From: Streptomyces sp. T12
GTDB taxonomy: Bacteria > Actinomycetota > Actinomycetes > Streptomycetales > Streptomycetaceae
Length of the DNA stretch: 64,000 bases
NCBI RefSeq assembly: GCF_028736035.1
Contig: NZ_CP117866.1
Location: forward strand, 1,550,001-1,614,000
Direction of reading: 5' to 3'
The translations under genes and the position numbers were made by a program. Numbering within the stretch: the stretch's first letter is position 1; each line of letters begins with the position of its first letter. Below the pieces are notes generated by a model that had not been told where the DNA came from, ran no database searches, and saw only the letters and a program-made list of their open reading frames with translations. This document shows positions 46,800 through 55,453 of the stretch, piece by piece.

Positions 46800-46870
46800 G
46801 TAGGAAATCCAAACTCACCATAGCCCGCAGGGTTGGAAAATCAAACCCATTCAGTTGGAAAGCCGAACCC
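46800..46870. promoter_or_regulatory. Three direct repeats, probable HxlR operator
   Basis: Copies of GTTGGAAA followed by CAAACCC-like sequence begin at 46800 (GTAGGAAATCC), 46832 (GTTGGAAAATC) and 46854 (GTTGGAAAGCC), spaced 32 and 22 bases. Those are about three and two helical turns, so all lie on one DNA face. They fill the thiolase/HxlR intergenic region. Confidence 0.7.
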
Positions 46871-46888
46871 TCCCCTAGACTGAGCGCC

Positions 46889-47359
46889 ATGGCCGCCACC
46901 AAAGACCCGCGCCCGTGTTCCATCGCCGACGCCCTGGCACTCGTCGGCGAGAAGTACTCCCTGCTCGTCCTGCGCGAGGTGTGCCTCGGCAACGGCCGCT
47001 TCGACCAGCTCGTGCGCAACATCGGCGCCCCGCGCGACATCCTGGCCACCCGGCTGCGCCGCCTCGTCGACGCCGGCATCCTGACCAAGCGCGCCTACAG
47101 CGAGCGCCCGCAGCGGTACGAGTACCGGCCCACGCAGGCCGGGCTCGAACTGGAACCGGTTTTGATGACCCTCATGGCGTGGGGCGACCGCCATCTCCGC
47201 AAGGACGACGACCGCCCCATGGTGATCGAGCACATCTGCGGCAACGAACTGGTCCCGGTCGTGACCTGCCGGGCGTGCGGCGACCCGGTGCACCACGAGG
47301 ACCTCACGGCCCACCCCCAGGCACCGGGATGGACGGTGGCGGGGCCGTCGGCGGCCTGA
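46889..47359 (+). CDS. HxlR-family transcriptional regulator
   Basis: The 156-residue winged-helix protein has the HxlR pattern CSIADALALVGEKYSLLVLREV, then FDQLVRNIGAPRDILATRLRRLVDAG and YRPTQAGLELEPVL. The C-terminus adds a CxxC..H motif (TCRACGDPVHHED), possibly a small zinc ribbon. It probably controls the divergent thiolase and itself. Confidence 0.9.
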   Translation: MAATKDPRPCSIADALALVGEKYSLLVLREVCLGNGRFDQLVRNIGAPRDILATRLRRLVDAGILTKRAYSERPQRYEYRPTQAGLELEPVLMTLMAWGDRHLRKDDDRPMVIEHICGNELVPVVTCRACGDPVHHEDLTAHPQAPGWTVAGPSAA

Positions 47360-47432
47360 TCCGGTTGGACAGTCACGTCCGAAGCCGAACGCCACCCCGC
47401 CCCAACCGACCCCGCGTCTCCCGACCCCGCGT

Positions 47433-48359
47433 CTACCAGGGGTGCGTCTGCAGATACTTGGCGATCTCTTCCCGGCCCCAGGCCCCGTCGGCCATGACGA
47501 CCCGGTAGCGGCGGGTGAGGGTGTCACCGGGGGCGAGCTCCAGCTCGTCGTGGAACGCCCAGGACGGGGCCACGCCCGCGAAGGGCTCGTTGCGAACGAA
47601 CCAGTGGGCGGGGTGGGCGCCTCGCTCGCCGGCGTGGTCGTTCTCGGGGGCGTGCGCGAAGACGAGGGTCGCGTGGCCGTCGGTGCCGTCGTGCTCGCCG
47701 ACGTAGGCCAGCCAGGGCGCCTGTTCGCCCATCAGGCCGGGGCCCTCGGCGTCCGGGGCGATGATCCGGCCGCCCTGGAAGGCGCGCGGGCCGCGCCAGA
47801 ACAGGCCCGTGTAACCGGCCATTTCACGCCCGGCGGTGGTGGGGCTGCCGAATCGCAGCGGCTCGTCACGCCGGTTCGTCACGGCACTCGTCCAGGTCAG
47901 GGCCCACGACCCCGACTCCGGCTCGATGTCGTGCACCTCGACCCGGCGCCGCTCGTCGGCCCACACCTCACCGCTGTGGGGATGCCAGGTCAGCCGCTCG
48001 GCGATGACGACACGGTCACCGTCCGCGGAGACCTCGTCGAACCCGACGTGCGCCATCGACCCGACGCGCTCGGGCAGTTCGAGATAGCCCTGCCCGTGGA
48101 CGTAGGTGTTGCCGCCCCACAGGTTCGCCCCCGACAGATGCGAGGCCGTCAGCGACAGGCCCTTGTGCCACCGGTGGTCGTGGGGCCGGTAGTCGGTGAC
48201 GACGTCACCGGCGAGGGTCCGCAGCGGGTGGACGTACGGCTTCGGGGCCTCCCAGGCGGCTTCCGGGCCGTAGACATAGGCGAGCAGTTCGACCCCGGTA
48301 TCCGGCTCGGTCACCGTGATGCGGTCGCCGTGCGCATGGACGACACGCAGCCCGGTCAC
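47433..48359 (-). CDS. DUF6807 (PmoA-like) family protein
   Basis: The 308-residue beta-rich protein of the DUF6807 family (once mislabelled methane monooxygenase PmoA) has KPYVHPLRTLAGDVVTDYRPHDHRWHKGL with conserved His, and GHATLVFAHAPEN. GTG 48359 shares GTGA with the stop of the upstream oxidoreductase gene, so the pair is translationally coupled. Such pairs are common near carbohydrate genes; the biochemical role is unknown. Confidence 0.83.
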   Translation of the reverse strand: MTGLRVVHAHGDRITVTEPDTGVELLAYVYGPEAAWEAPKPYVHPLRTLAGDVVTDYRPHDHRWHKGLSLTASHLSGANLWGGNTYVHGQGYLELPERVGSMAHVGFDEVSADGDRVVIAERLTWHPHSGEVWADERRRVEVHDIEPESGSWALTWTSAVTNRRDEPLRFGSPTTAGREMAGYTGLFWRGPRAFQGGRIIAPDAEGPGLMGEQAPWLAYVGEHDGTDGHATLVFAHAPENDHAGERGAHPAHWFVRNEPFAGVAPSWAFHDELELAPGDTLTRRYRVVMADGAWGREEIAKYLQTHPW

Positions 48360-49609
48360 GCGGCGACCTCCACGCCGGGAGTGGCCCGCTCCCCCACGAC
48401 CGGCGCCCAGCCGGGCGCGCCCCCGTGCATCGCCGTATAGAACGGGTCGCCGGGGCCGATCTCCCCCGCCTTCACCGTCGTGTCCGTGAACGCCGACTTG
48501 TACAGCGCGGCGATCAGCTCCAGGCTCGTACGCCCGTCCGCACCGCTGCTGCGCGGCCGCTCCCCCGCGCGCATGCTCGCGACCAGTTCCCGCAGCTGCT
48601 CCAGATGCGAACTGGGCACGTCCGCGCCGAAGTCCTGCCACGCCGCGGCCTCGGCGCCCAGCACGTCCCGGGCCGGGGTGATGGCCCAGTTGTCGTTGCG
48701 GTGGCCGTACAGGTGGGTGAGTTCGACGGTGGCGCGCTCGCAGTCGATGCGGATGCGGCTGACCTCATCGGGGCTCAGCACGCTGTTCACGACGGTCGCC
48801 ATCGCGCCGTTCGCGAACCGCACGAGCGCGGTCGAGACGTCCTCCGTCTCCACCTCGTGCACCAGACGCCCGGCCATGGCCCGCACCTCGCTCCACGGTC
48901 CGAGCAGGTCGAGCAGCAGATCCATCTGATGGATCCCGTGCCCCATCGCCGGGCCGCCGCCCTCGGTCTGCCAGCGGCCGCGCCAGGGCACGGCGTAGTA
49001 GGCGGTGTCGCGGTACCAGGTGGTCTGGCAGTGCGCGACGAGCGGGCGCCCCATGGCCCGCGCGGCGAGCAGCCGTCGTACGTGCCGGGTGCCCGAGCCG
49101 AAACGGTGCTGGAAGACGATCGAGGCGTACGGTCCCCCGTCCTTGCCCTCCTCCGCCTCGACGGCGTCGAAGTCGGCGAGGCTCGGCATCGGCGGCTTCT
49201 CGCACCACACCCAGGCGCCGGCACGCAGCGCGGCGACGGTCTGGTCGCGGTGCAGGGTCGGCGGCGTGCAGATGATGACCAGGTCGGGCCGCTGCTCCTG
49301 GAGCATCAGGTCGAGATCGGTGTAGGCACGGGGCGCCCCGGCCCCAGCCGCGGCCCCAGCCCCTGCCTCAACCCCGACCTCAGCCGCGATCGCGCAAAAG
49401 TCCTCGGCCGACTCCGCAGCAATGTCGACGGCGGCGACGATCTCCGTCTCCCCTTCCTCGGCGAGCCTGGCGAGCGCGGGCAGATGGGAGTCGCGGGCGA
49501 TGGCACCGGTGCCGATCACGGCGACCCTGATGCGGCGGCCCGGCAGCGGGGGCAGGTGGGACTGGGCGTGGCGGTGGTTCGTCCCGGGAGCGGTCTCGGA
49601 TGTGGCCAT
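48356..49609 (-). CDS. Gfo/Idh/MocA-family oxidoreductase
   Basis: The 417-residue NAD(P)-dependent sugar-type dehydrogenase has IRVAVIGTGAIARDSHLPAL, WCEKPPMPSL with the EKP lysine, and GHGIHQMDLLLDLLGPW with the likely catalytic His. A Gly/Ala run (AGAGAAAGAGAP) sits in a surface loop near residue 85. ATG 49609 has GGAGG further upstream. A LacI-type operator lies before it, which points to sugar or polyol induction. Confidence 0.88.
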   Translation of the reverse strand: MATSETAPGTNHRHAQSHLPPLPGRRIRVAVIGTGAIARDSHLPALARLAEEGETEIVAAVDIAAESAEDFCAIAAEVGVEAGAGAAAGAGAPRAYTDLDLMLQEQRPDLVIICTPPTLHRDQTVAALRAGAWVWCEKPPMPSLADFDAVEAEEGKDGGPYASIVFQHRFGSGTRHVRRLLAARAMGRPLVAHCQTTWYRDTAYYAVPWRGRWQTEGGGPAMGHGIHQMDLLLDLLGPWSEVRAMAGRLVHEVETEDVSTALVRFANGAMATVVNSVLSPDEVSRIRIDCERATVELTHLYGHRNDNWAITPARDVLGAEAAAWQDFGADVPSSHLEQLRELVASMRAGERPRSSGADGRTSLELIAALYKSAFTDTTVKAGEIGPGDPFYTAMHGGAPGWAPVVGERATPGVEVAA

Positions 49610-49678
49610 GGGTGGATCGGACTCCTCCGGGACTACGGGTGACGCCGACGGGCGTCGCAGGGACGGGCGGCGGATGCA

Positions 49679-49692
49679 GCAAGCGCTTTCCG
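49679..49692. promoter_or_regulatory. LacI-family operator upstream of the oxidoreductase-DUF6807 operon
   Basis: The AAGCGCTT core (49681-49688) is flanked as GGAAAGCGCTTGC on the minus strand, which matches the general LacI/GalR-family consensus. It lies 70 bases before the ATG 49609. No LacI gene is in the window. Confidence 0.65.
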
Positions 49693-49890
49693 CTCGCTGC
49701 AACGTAAGCGGCGGCCCCGCAGCAGGTCAACACCGGTATGCCCGGGGTCGCCGAGCGCCCGCCCAGCCCCCTGTGCCGGAGCTGTCATCGCGGGACGCTA
49801 CGCTGCCCCTCGACACTCGCGATCTCTGCGCCGCCGACGCGGTGTCCCCGTCATCCCTTGCCACGATCAGCGCTTGGACTCCGTAACTTC

Positions 49891-50766
49891 ATGTCTTGGT
49901 TTGAATCGCTCATCCTCGGACTCGTCCAGGGGCTGACCGAGTTCCTCCCCGTCTCCTCCAGCGCGCACCTGCGGCTGACCGCGGCGTTCTCGGGCTGGGA
50001 GGACCCCGGTGCGGCCTTCACGGCGATCACTCAGATCGGCACGGAGACCGCGGTGCTGATCTACTTCCGCAAGGACATCGGGCGGATCATCTCGGCGTGG
50101 GCGCGCTCGCTGACCAACAAGGAGATGCGGCAGGATCACGACGCGCAGATGGGCTGGCTGGTGATCGTCGGCTCGATCCCGATCGGTGTGCTCGGCCTGA
50201 CGCTCAAGGACCAGATCGAGGGTCCCTTCCGCGACCTGCGCATCACGGCGACGATGCTGATCGTGGTCGGCATCATCATCGGCGTCGCCGACCGGCTGGC
50301 CGCACGGGACGAGTCGGGCGGCCGGCACCGCGCCGCCAAGCAGCGCAAGGGCCTCGAGGACCTGAACGTCAAGGACGGCCTGATCTTCGGCCTGTGCCAG
50401 TCCGCGGCGCTCATCCCCGGAGTCTCCCGCTCCGGCGCCACCATCAGCGGCGGCCTGTTCATGGGGTACACACGCGAGTCCGCGGCCCGCTACTCCTTCC
50501 TCCTCGCGATCCCGGCGGTCCTCGCCTCCGGCCTCTTCGAGCTCAAGGACGCGTTGGAGAGCGACCACGTCTCCTGGGGCCCGACGATCTTCGCGACGGT
50601 GATCGCCTTCGCATCCGGCTACGCGGTCATCGCCTGGTTCATGAAGTTCATCTCGACCAAGAGCTTCATGCCGTTCGTCTGGTACCGCATCGCGCTCGGC
50701 ATCGTCATCATCGCCCTCGTGGCAACGGGCGCCCTCAGCCCGCACGCGGCGGAGTCGGCGGGCTGA
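49891..50766 (+). CDS. uppP: Undecaprenyl-diphosphate phosphatase
   Basis: The 291-residue membrane enzyme recycles undecaprenyl pyrophosphate for cell-wall synthesis and gives basal bacitracin tolerance. The family motifs are [18 protein letters not shown] near the N-terminus and [18 protein letters not shown] (the RSGAT block). Several membrane helices are present. There is no ribosome site before ATG 49891. Confidence 0.93.
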   Translation: MSWFESLILGLVQGLTEFLPVSSSAHLRLTAAFSGWEDPGAAFTAITQIGTETAVLIYFRKDIGRIISAWARSLTNKEMRQDHDAQMGWLVIVGSIPIGVLGLTLKDQIEGPFRDLRITATMLIVVGIIIGVADRLAARDESGGRHRAAKQRKGLEDLNVKDGLIFGLCQSAALIPGVSRSGATISGGLFMGYTRESAARYSFLLAIPAVLASGLFELKDALESDHVSWGPTIFATVIAFASGYAVIAWFMKFISTKSFMPFVWYRIALGIVIIALVATGALSPHAAESAG

Positions 50767-50935
50767 CCGGTCCGGCCGGCGGAACTGGAGGGTCGCACGG
50801 CGCCGCCGCGACGCGCCGGATCGACCGACCGTTCAGGCCGTGACAGCGCCCACCGCGAAACCCGTGACCAATGACATACGTTGTGCGTAGCCGTCCGGTA
50901 GCGCACTGTCAGTCCTTGCCCCTAGGCTTGTCGGC

Positions 50936-51115
50936 ATGTCCCCCCATTCCTTAGGCCCTGGTTCCGTGCGGTCTGCTGCCGAGGTGAACGAGGAGATACG
51001 CGCCCTGTGGCTGCGTGCAGGCGGCTCCCTGTCGGCTCAGGAGCGCGCGGAGTACGAGCTGTTGGTGGTCGAGTGGGCGGCCGCCATCCGCGGTGAGGTC
51101 ATCGAGGCGGCCTGA
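50936..51115 (+). CDS. Small 59-residue protein with a TTA codon
   Basis: The frame begins MSPHSLGPGS, contains EVNEEIRALWLRAGGSLSA and ERAEYELLVVEWAAAIR, and ends EVIEAA. Third positions are strongly G/C through most of it, the helical pattern is protein-like, and it fills the gap ahead of the kinase gene, ending 13 bases before its ATG. Codon 6 is TTA (50951-50953), implying bldA-dependent translation. No family is recognised. Confidence 0.75.
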   Translation: MSPHSLGPGSVRSAAEVNEEIRALWLRAGGSLSAQERAEYELLVVEWAAAIRGEVIEAA

Positions 51116-51128
51116 GGCCCCCGGATCC

Positions 51129-51731
51129 ATGCCTAAGATCCACTCCATGGAGCATCTGGACGACGTGCCGCCGCGTCGCGGCCTGATCATCTTCCTCAAT
51201 GGCACGTCCAGTTCGGGCAAGTCGAGCATCGCGGCCGAACTACTGCGGATCCTCGACGAGCCGTACTTCCACATGCCTGTCGATTCCTTCCACGCGATGC
51301 GCTCCCAGGTCCACGTCCCGCAGGACCGGATCGCCACCGTCCTCCACCGCACCTGGCAGGGCTTCCACCGCGCTGTCGCGGGCATGGCCGCCGCTGGCAA
51401 CAACGTCGTCGTCGACCATGTGCTGAGCGCCGAGTGGCGGCTCAGGGACTGTCTGTCGCTCTTCGTGCCACAGGACGTCGTCCTCGTCAAAGTGCACTGC
51501 AGTCCGCAGGAGTTGGAGCGCCGGGAGCACGAGCGCGGCGACCGGCCGCCCGGCCTCGCCGCCGCTCAGCTGGAGCGGGTGCACGCTCATGGTCTCTACG
51601 ACATGGAGTGCGACACCAGCCGCAGCACACCGCAGGAGTGCGCCCGCCACATCAAGGAGTTCCTGCCCCGCAGGCCCAGCCCCACCGCCTTCGAACAGCT
51701 GCGACGATCAGCGGTCACTCTGGGCTCGTAG
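51129..51731 (+). CDS. Chloramphenicol-phosphotransferase-like P-loop kinase
   Basis: The 200-residue protein is of the chloramphenicol 3-O-phosphotransferase fold: Walker A GTSSSGKSS near residues 25-33, then YFHMPVDSFHAM, VVVDHVL and VHCSPQELERREHERGDRPPG. It may phosphorylate a small molecule; antibiotic resistance is not proven by similarity. Starts at 51129 and 51147 are both possible. Its last 24 bases overlap the convergent DUF4291 gene. Confidence 0.85.
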   Translation: MPKIHSMEHLDDVPPRRGLIIFLNGTSSSGKSSIAAELLRILDEPYFHMPVDSFHAMRSQVHVPQDRIATVLHRTWQGFHRAVAGMAAAGNNVVVDHVLSAEWRLRDCLSLFVPQDVVLVKVHCSPQELERREHERGDRPPGLAAAQLERVHAHGLYDMECDTSRSTPQECARHIKEFLPRRPSPTAFEQLRRSAVTLGS

Positions 51732-52397
51732 ATGCGCGAGGACCTCGTCCTCCACCGGATACGGCCGCTCCTGTGGCAACAGCTCGGCCGCACGCTCCAG
51801 TTCACCCGCCCGCACGCGCGCGTGTACCTCCGCGGCGAGCGGCGTCACGTCCTCGATGCCGACGATCCACTCGTCCGCGTACCGGGCGGCCGCTTCGCCG
51901 GCGAGCCCCAGTTGCAGGGACCGGTACGGCAAGGGGTTGAGGTGCAGATCGCGCTCCGGATCCCACTGCACGCGCGCGGGTGCCGTCCTCAACTGCCGCT
52001 TCCAGGCGCTCTGGTCGCCGTGCAGGGCGGGGACGTAGTGCGAGAGGCACGCGTGGCGCAGTGCCCATGCGAAGCCCTCCCGGCTGATCTCGACGGCGAG
52101 GACCGTCTCCTGGCCCTCCTTCGTGGCCCAGCCGCAGCGGTACATCATCCACAGGAACGACGGCTTGATCCACGTCATGCGCTCGCGGCTCCAGGAGGAC
52201 GGAAAACGTCCGTCGCGGGCGGCGGCCCTGCCGATCTGAGGTCGGTAGGCCTGGTAGACGGTCACCGTGGACTCGGTGTGGCGTGCGCGTACGCGGAACT
52301 TGGGCTCCTGCCGGGCCGGCTGCACGGGCCGGTCGTTCTGGTTCGGGCCGTTCGGGCCGTTCTCGTTTGGATCGTTCAGGTCATTCAGGTCGTTCAC
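51708..52397 (-). CDS. DUF4291 family protein
   Basis: The 229-residue protein has the DUF4291 landmarks TVTVYQAYRPQIGRAA, MTWIKPSFLWMMYRCGWA and VQWDPERDLHLNPLPYRSLQLGL. Its function is unknown. The N-terminus is a low-complexity Asn/Asp/Pro tract encoded by tandem 9-base repeats. GTG 52397 follows GAGG at 8 bases. It overlaps the convergent kinase gene by 24 bases. Confidence 0.85.
   Translation of the reverse strand: MNDLNDLNDPNENGPNGPNQNDRPVQPARQEPKFRVRARHTESTVTVYQAYRPQIGRAAARDGRFPSSWSRERMTWIKPSFLWMMYRCGWATKEGQETVLAVEISREGFAWALRHACLSHYVPALHGDQSAWKRQLRTAPARVQWDPERDLHLNPLPYRSLQLGLAGEAAARYADEWIVGIEDVTPLAAEVHARVRAGELERAAELLPQERPYPVEDEVLAHLRAQSDR
52340..52397 (-). repeat. Tandem 9-base repeats encoding an Asn-rich N-terminus
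   Basis: Imperfect 9-base units such as TCGTTCAGG, TCATTCAGG and GGGCCGTTC repeat about six times within the DUF4291 gene. They encode NDL, NDP and NGP-type triplets. Length variation between strains would be expected. Confidence 0.7.
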
Positions 52398-52471
52398 GGG
52401 AACAGCCTCGCCCCCGACCCCGCCGACATCCACCGAATATCGCCGCACGCCCTCTTGGCTCCGTGCACCTC

Positions 52472-52975
52472 ATGCCCAACACTGAGCCGATGACGCAGCG
52501 TGTGGAGCTCGCGACCCTGAGGGACCGGCTCGCGGTCGAGGAACTGATCACCGACTACGCGGTGGCCGTGGACGACGGCGACTGGACGACGTACCGGAGC
52601 CTGTTCGTCCCCGACGGACGCGCGGACTACCGCTCGGCCGGCGGCATCGAGGGGGACGCCGGGCAGGTCGCCGCCTGGCTCGCGGAGAGCATGCGGGTCT
52701 TCTCGATGCGCCAGCATCTCATCGTCAACCGCCGGGTGCGCTTCGGAGTCCTCGAGCAGGACGCCGGTGACACGGCCCGGGTCCAGGCCGACTACGTCAA
52801 TCCGATGCGGTTCGCCGAGAACGGCGACGGCTTCGGCGCCCCCGATTTCGTGTGCGGCGGCCGGTACGCCTTCGAGCTGCTGCGGACGTACGACGGCTGG
52901 CGTTTGCGCGAGGTGGTCGTGCAGGAGAAGTGGCGCCGCCTGCCCGACCGGACCGCGCCGGCCGTGATCGACTGA
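52472..52975 (+). CDS. NTF2/SnoaL-like protein
   Basis: The 167-residue alpha+beta cone protein of the SnoaL-like 4 type has LRDRLAVEELITDYAVAVDDGDWTTYRSLFVPDGRADY at the start and MRQHLIVNRRVRF and YDGWRLREVVVQEKW later. Family members are isomerases, dehydratases or ring-hydroxylase small subunits; no function can be assigned. ATG 52490 is an alternative start. Confidence 0.83.
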   Translation: MPNTEPMTQRVELATLRDRLAVEELITDYAVAVDDGDWTTYRSLFVPDGRADYRSAGGIEGDAGQVAAWLAESMRVFSMRQHLIVNRRVRFGVLEQDAGDTARVQADYVNPMRFAENGDGFGAPDFVCGGRYAFELLRTYDGWRLREVVVQEKWRRLPDRTAPAVID

Positions 52976-53046
52976 GCGGGGGCCCACTGTCCGCTGTCAG
53001 TGCCTGCGAGCACACTGGAAGGACCACCGGGGCAGGGAGGCGCCGC

Positions 53047-54624
53047 ATGACGATCAGCCACTGGCTCGCTTCGCCGTGGCGGCGCTCGGCCGCCGCCGTG
53101 CTGGCCGGTGCGCTGCCCGTGCTCGCCTATCCCGAGCCGTCGCTGTGGTGGTTGGCGTATGTCGCCCTGGTCCCGTGGATCGCGCTGCTGCGCTGCGCGC
53201 CGACCGGAAGGCGGGCGCTGTACGACGGCTGGTGGGGCGGGTTCGGCTTCATGCTGGCGATGCACCACTGGCTGCTGCCGAGCCTGCATGTGTTCACGTT
53301 CGTCATCGCCGCCCTGCTCGGCGCGCTGTGGGCCCCGTGGGGCTGGCTGGTGCGCCGTTTCCTGGCCGGGAAACCGCCCCCGGGCCGGGTCGCCGCTGCT
53401 CTTGCCGTCCTGCCGTCGGGCTGGCTGCTGATCGAGCTCGTCCGTTCCTGGCAGGGGCTCGGCGGGCCGTGGGGCGTGCTGGGCTCCAGTCAGTGGGAGG
53501 TGGAGCCCGCGCTGCGGCTGGCCTCGGTGGGCGGGGTGTGGCTGATCAGCTTCCTGGCGGTGGCCGTCAATGTCGCGGTCGCCGTGCTGGTGGCGGTGCG
53601 CAGGTGCCGGGTGCCCGCGGTGGCCGGGCTCCTCGCCACGGCCGTCGCCACCTCGGCCGCCTGGGTGTGGTCCCCGCGCCCCGATGTCTCGGACCGGGTC
53701 CGGATCGCCGTCGTGCAGCCGGGCGTCATCCAGGGCGCGGGCGGCCCCGACCGGCGTTTCGACCGGGAGGAGCAACTCACCCGCGAGCTGGCCGGCCAGG
53801 ACGTCGACCTGGTCGTCTGGGGCGAGAGCAGCGTCGGCTACGACCTCGGCGACCGGCCCGACTTCGCCCGCCGGCTCGCCGCGCTGTCACGCGAGACGGG
53901 GGCGAACATCCTGGTCAACGTGGACGCGCGACGCTCCGACAAGCCCGGCATCTACAAGAGCTCGATCCTCGTGGGCCCGGACGGCCCGACCGGCGCCCGC
54001 TACGACAAGATGCGGCTGGTCCCCTTCGGGGAGTACATACCGCTCCGCTCGATGCTGGGCTGGGCCACCTCCGTGGGCAAGGCGGCGGCCGAGGATCGCA
54101 GGCGCGGCACCGAGCAGGTCGTGATGGATGGTGGGCACGGGCTGCGGATCGGCCCGATGGTCTGCTTCGAGTCCGCGTTCTCCGACATGAGCCGCAACCT
54201 CACCGACGACGGCGCGCAGGTGCTGATCGCCCAGTCGGCGACCTCGACGTTCCAGCAGAGCTGGGCCCCCGAGCAGCACGCCTCGCTCGCCGCGCTGCGC
54301 GCCGCCGAGACCGGCCGGCCGATGGTGCACGCGACCCTGACCGGCGTCTCCGCCGTGTACGGCCCCAGCGGGCAGCGCATCGGTTCCTGGCTCGGCACGG
54401 ACGCGAGCGCGAGTGCGGTCTACGAGGTGCCGCTGGCCGGCGGTGTGACGCCGTACGTCCGCTTCGGCGATTGGCCGGTGCGGGCGGCGCTGCTGATCAT
54501 CGCCGCCTGGGGCGCGAGCGAGGGCATACGGACCCTGCGGCCGCGGCTCAGGCGGCCCGTTCCTGAACCGCACGTACAACCCGCTCGCACAGCTCATGGG
54601 TCGCCAGCGCGTCCCGGGCGCTGA
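53047..54624 (+). CDS. lnt: Apolipoprotein N-acyltransferase
   Basis: The 525-residue Lnt adds the third acyl chain to lipoproteins. An N-terminal set of membrane helices is followed by a nitrilase-like domain with the catalytic triad Glu (VVWGESSVGYD), Lys (YDKMRLVPFGEY) and Cys (PMVCFESAFSD). GGGAGG precedes the ATG. Its last 77 bases overlap the convergent oxidoreductase gene, so its C-terminal tail (RPVPEPHVQPARTAHG) is coded antisense to that gene. Confidence 0.93.
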   Translation: MTISHWLASPWRRSAAAVLAGALPVLAYPEPSLWWLAYVALVPWIALLRCAPTGRRALYDGWWGGFGFMLAMHHWLLPSLHVFTFVIAALLGALWAPWGWLVRRFLAGKPPPGRVAAALAVLPSGWLLIELVRSWQGLGGPWGVLGSSQWEVEPALRLASVGGVWLISFLAVAVNVAVAVLVAVRRCRVPAVAGLLATAVATSAAWVWSPRPDVSDRVRIAVVQPGVIQGAGGPDRRFDREEQLTRELAGQDVDLVVWGESSVGYDLGDRPDFARRLAALSRETGANILVNVDARRSDKPGIYKSSILVGPDGPTGARYDKMRLVPFGEYIPLRSMLGWATSVGKAAAEDRRRGTEQVVMDGGHGLRIGPMVCFESAFSDMSRNLTDDGAQVLIAQSATSTFQQSWAPEQHASLAALRAAETGRPMVHATLTGVSAVYGPSGQRIGSWLGTDASASAVYEVPLAGGVTPYVRFGDWPVRAALLIIAAWGASEGIRTLRPRLRRPVPEPHVQPARTAHGSPARPGR

Positions 54625-55453
54625 GCACCTTGCCCGCGCGCACGGCGTCGAGGAAGGCCAGCACCGCCTGCTCGATGCCGCGCTGCCGGGCCACCGGCAC
54701 CCAGTCCCCACGTCGCCGCACGGTCGGCTGGCCCTTGTGGTCGACGACCTCGGCGAGGTTGAGGACCTGGCGCTTGGTGTCCTGCCCGGAGACCTCCAGG
54801 ACCTCCTCGGCCGAACCGCTGAGCCGGTTCATCACGCCGAGCGCGGTGAAGCCGTCTCCGGCGAGCTGCAGCACGACGTGGTGCAGCAGACCGCTCTCGA
54901 CGCGGGCGCGCACGGTCACGTCGTCGATCGGGCCCGGCACCAGGAAGCGCAGGGTGTCCACGACGTGGATGAAGTCGTCCAGGATCATCGAGCGCGGCTC
55001 TTCCGGCAGCCCGATCCGGTTCTTCTGCATCAGGATCAGCTCGCGCGGATGGTCGGCGCACTGCGTGTAGCCGGGGGCGTAACGCCGGTTGAAGCCGACG
55101 GCGAGGCTCACGCTCCGCCGCTCGGCGAGCGCCACCAGCCGCTCGGAGTCGGCGAGTTGGTAGGCGAGCGGCTTGTCGACGTACGTCGGCACGCCCGCCT
55201 CCAGCAGCCGGGTCACGATCTCCGGGTGCGCGACGGTCGCCGCGTGCACGAAGGCGGCGTCGAGGTCCTGGGCGAGGAGCGAGTCGAGGTCCGCGTGCCG
55301 CTGCTCCGCCGGCAGGTGGAGGCTGTCGGCGACCCGGGCGAGCGTCGCGGGCGTACGGGTCTGCAGATGCAGTTCGACCCCGGGCTGGACGCCGAGCACC
55401 GGCAGATAGGCCTTCTGCGCGATGTCACCGAGTCCGATGCAGCCGACCTTCAC
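54548..55453 (-). CDS. Gfo/Idh/MocA-family oxidoreductase
   Basis: The 301-residue NAD(P)-dependent dehydrogenase starts VKVGCIGLGDIAQKAYLPVL and carries VPTYVDKPLAYQLADSE (the DKP lysine) and DDFIHVVDTLRFLV (likely catalytic His region). The substrate is unknown. GTG 55453 has AGAGGAG upstream. It overlaps the upstream same-strand monooxygenase gene by 29 bases and the convergent lnt by 77 bases. Confidence 0.88.
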   Translation of the reverse strand: MKVGCIGLGDIAQKAYLPVLGVQPGVELHLQTRTPATLARVADSLHLPAEQRHADLDSLLAQDLDAAFVHAATVAHPEIVTRLLEAGVPTYVDKPLAYQLADSERLVALAERRSVSLAVGFNRRYAPGYTQCADHPRELILMQKNRIGLPEEPRSMILDDFIHVVDTLRFLVPGPIDDVTVRARVESGLLHHVVLQLAGDGFTALGVMNRLSGSAEEVLEVSGQDTKRQVLNLAEVVDHKGQPTVRRRGDWVPVARQRGIEQAVLAFLDAVRAGKVLSARDALATHELCERVVRAVQERAA

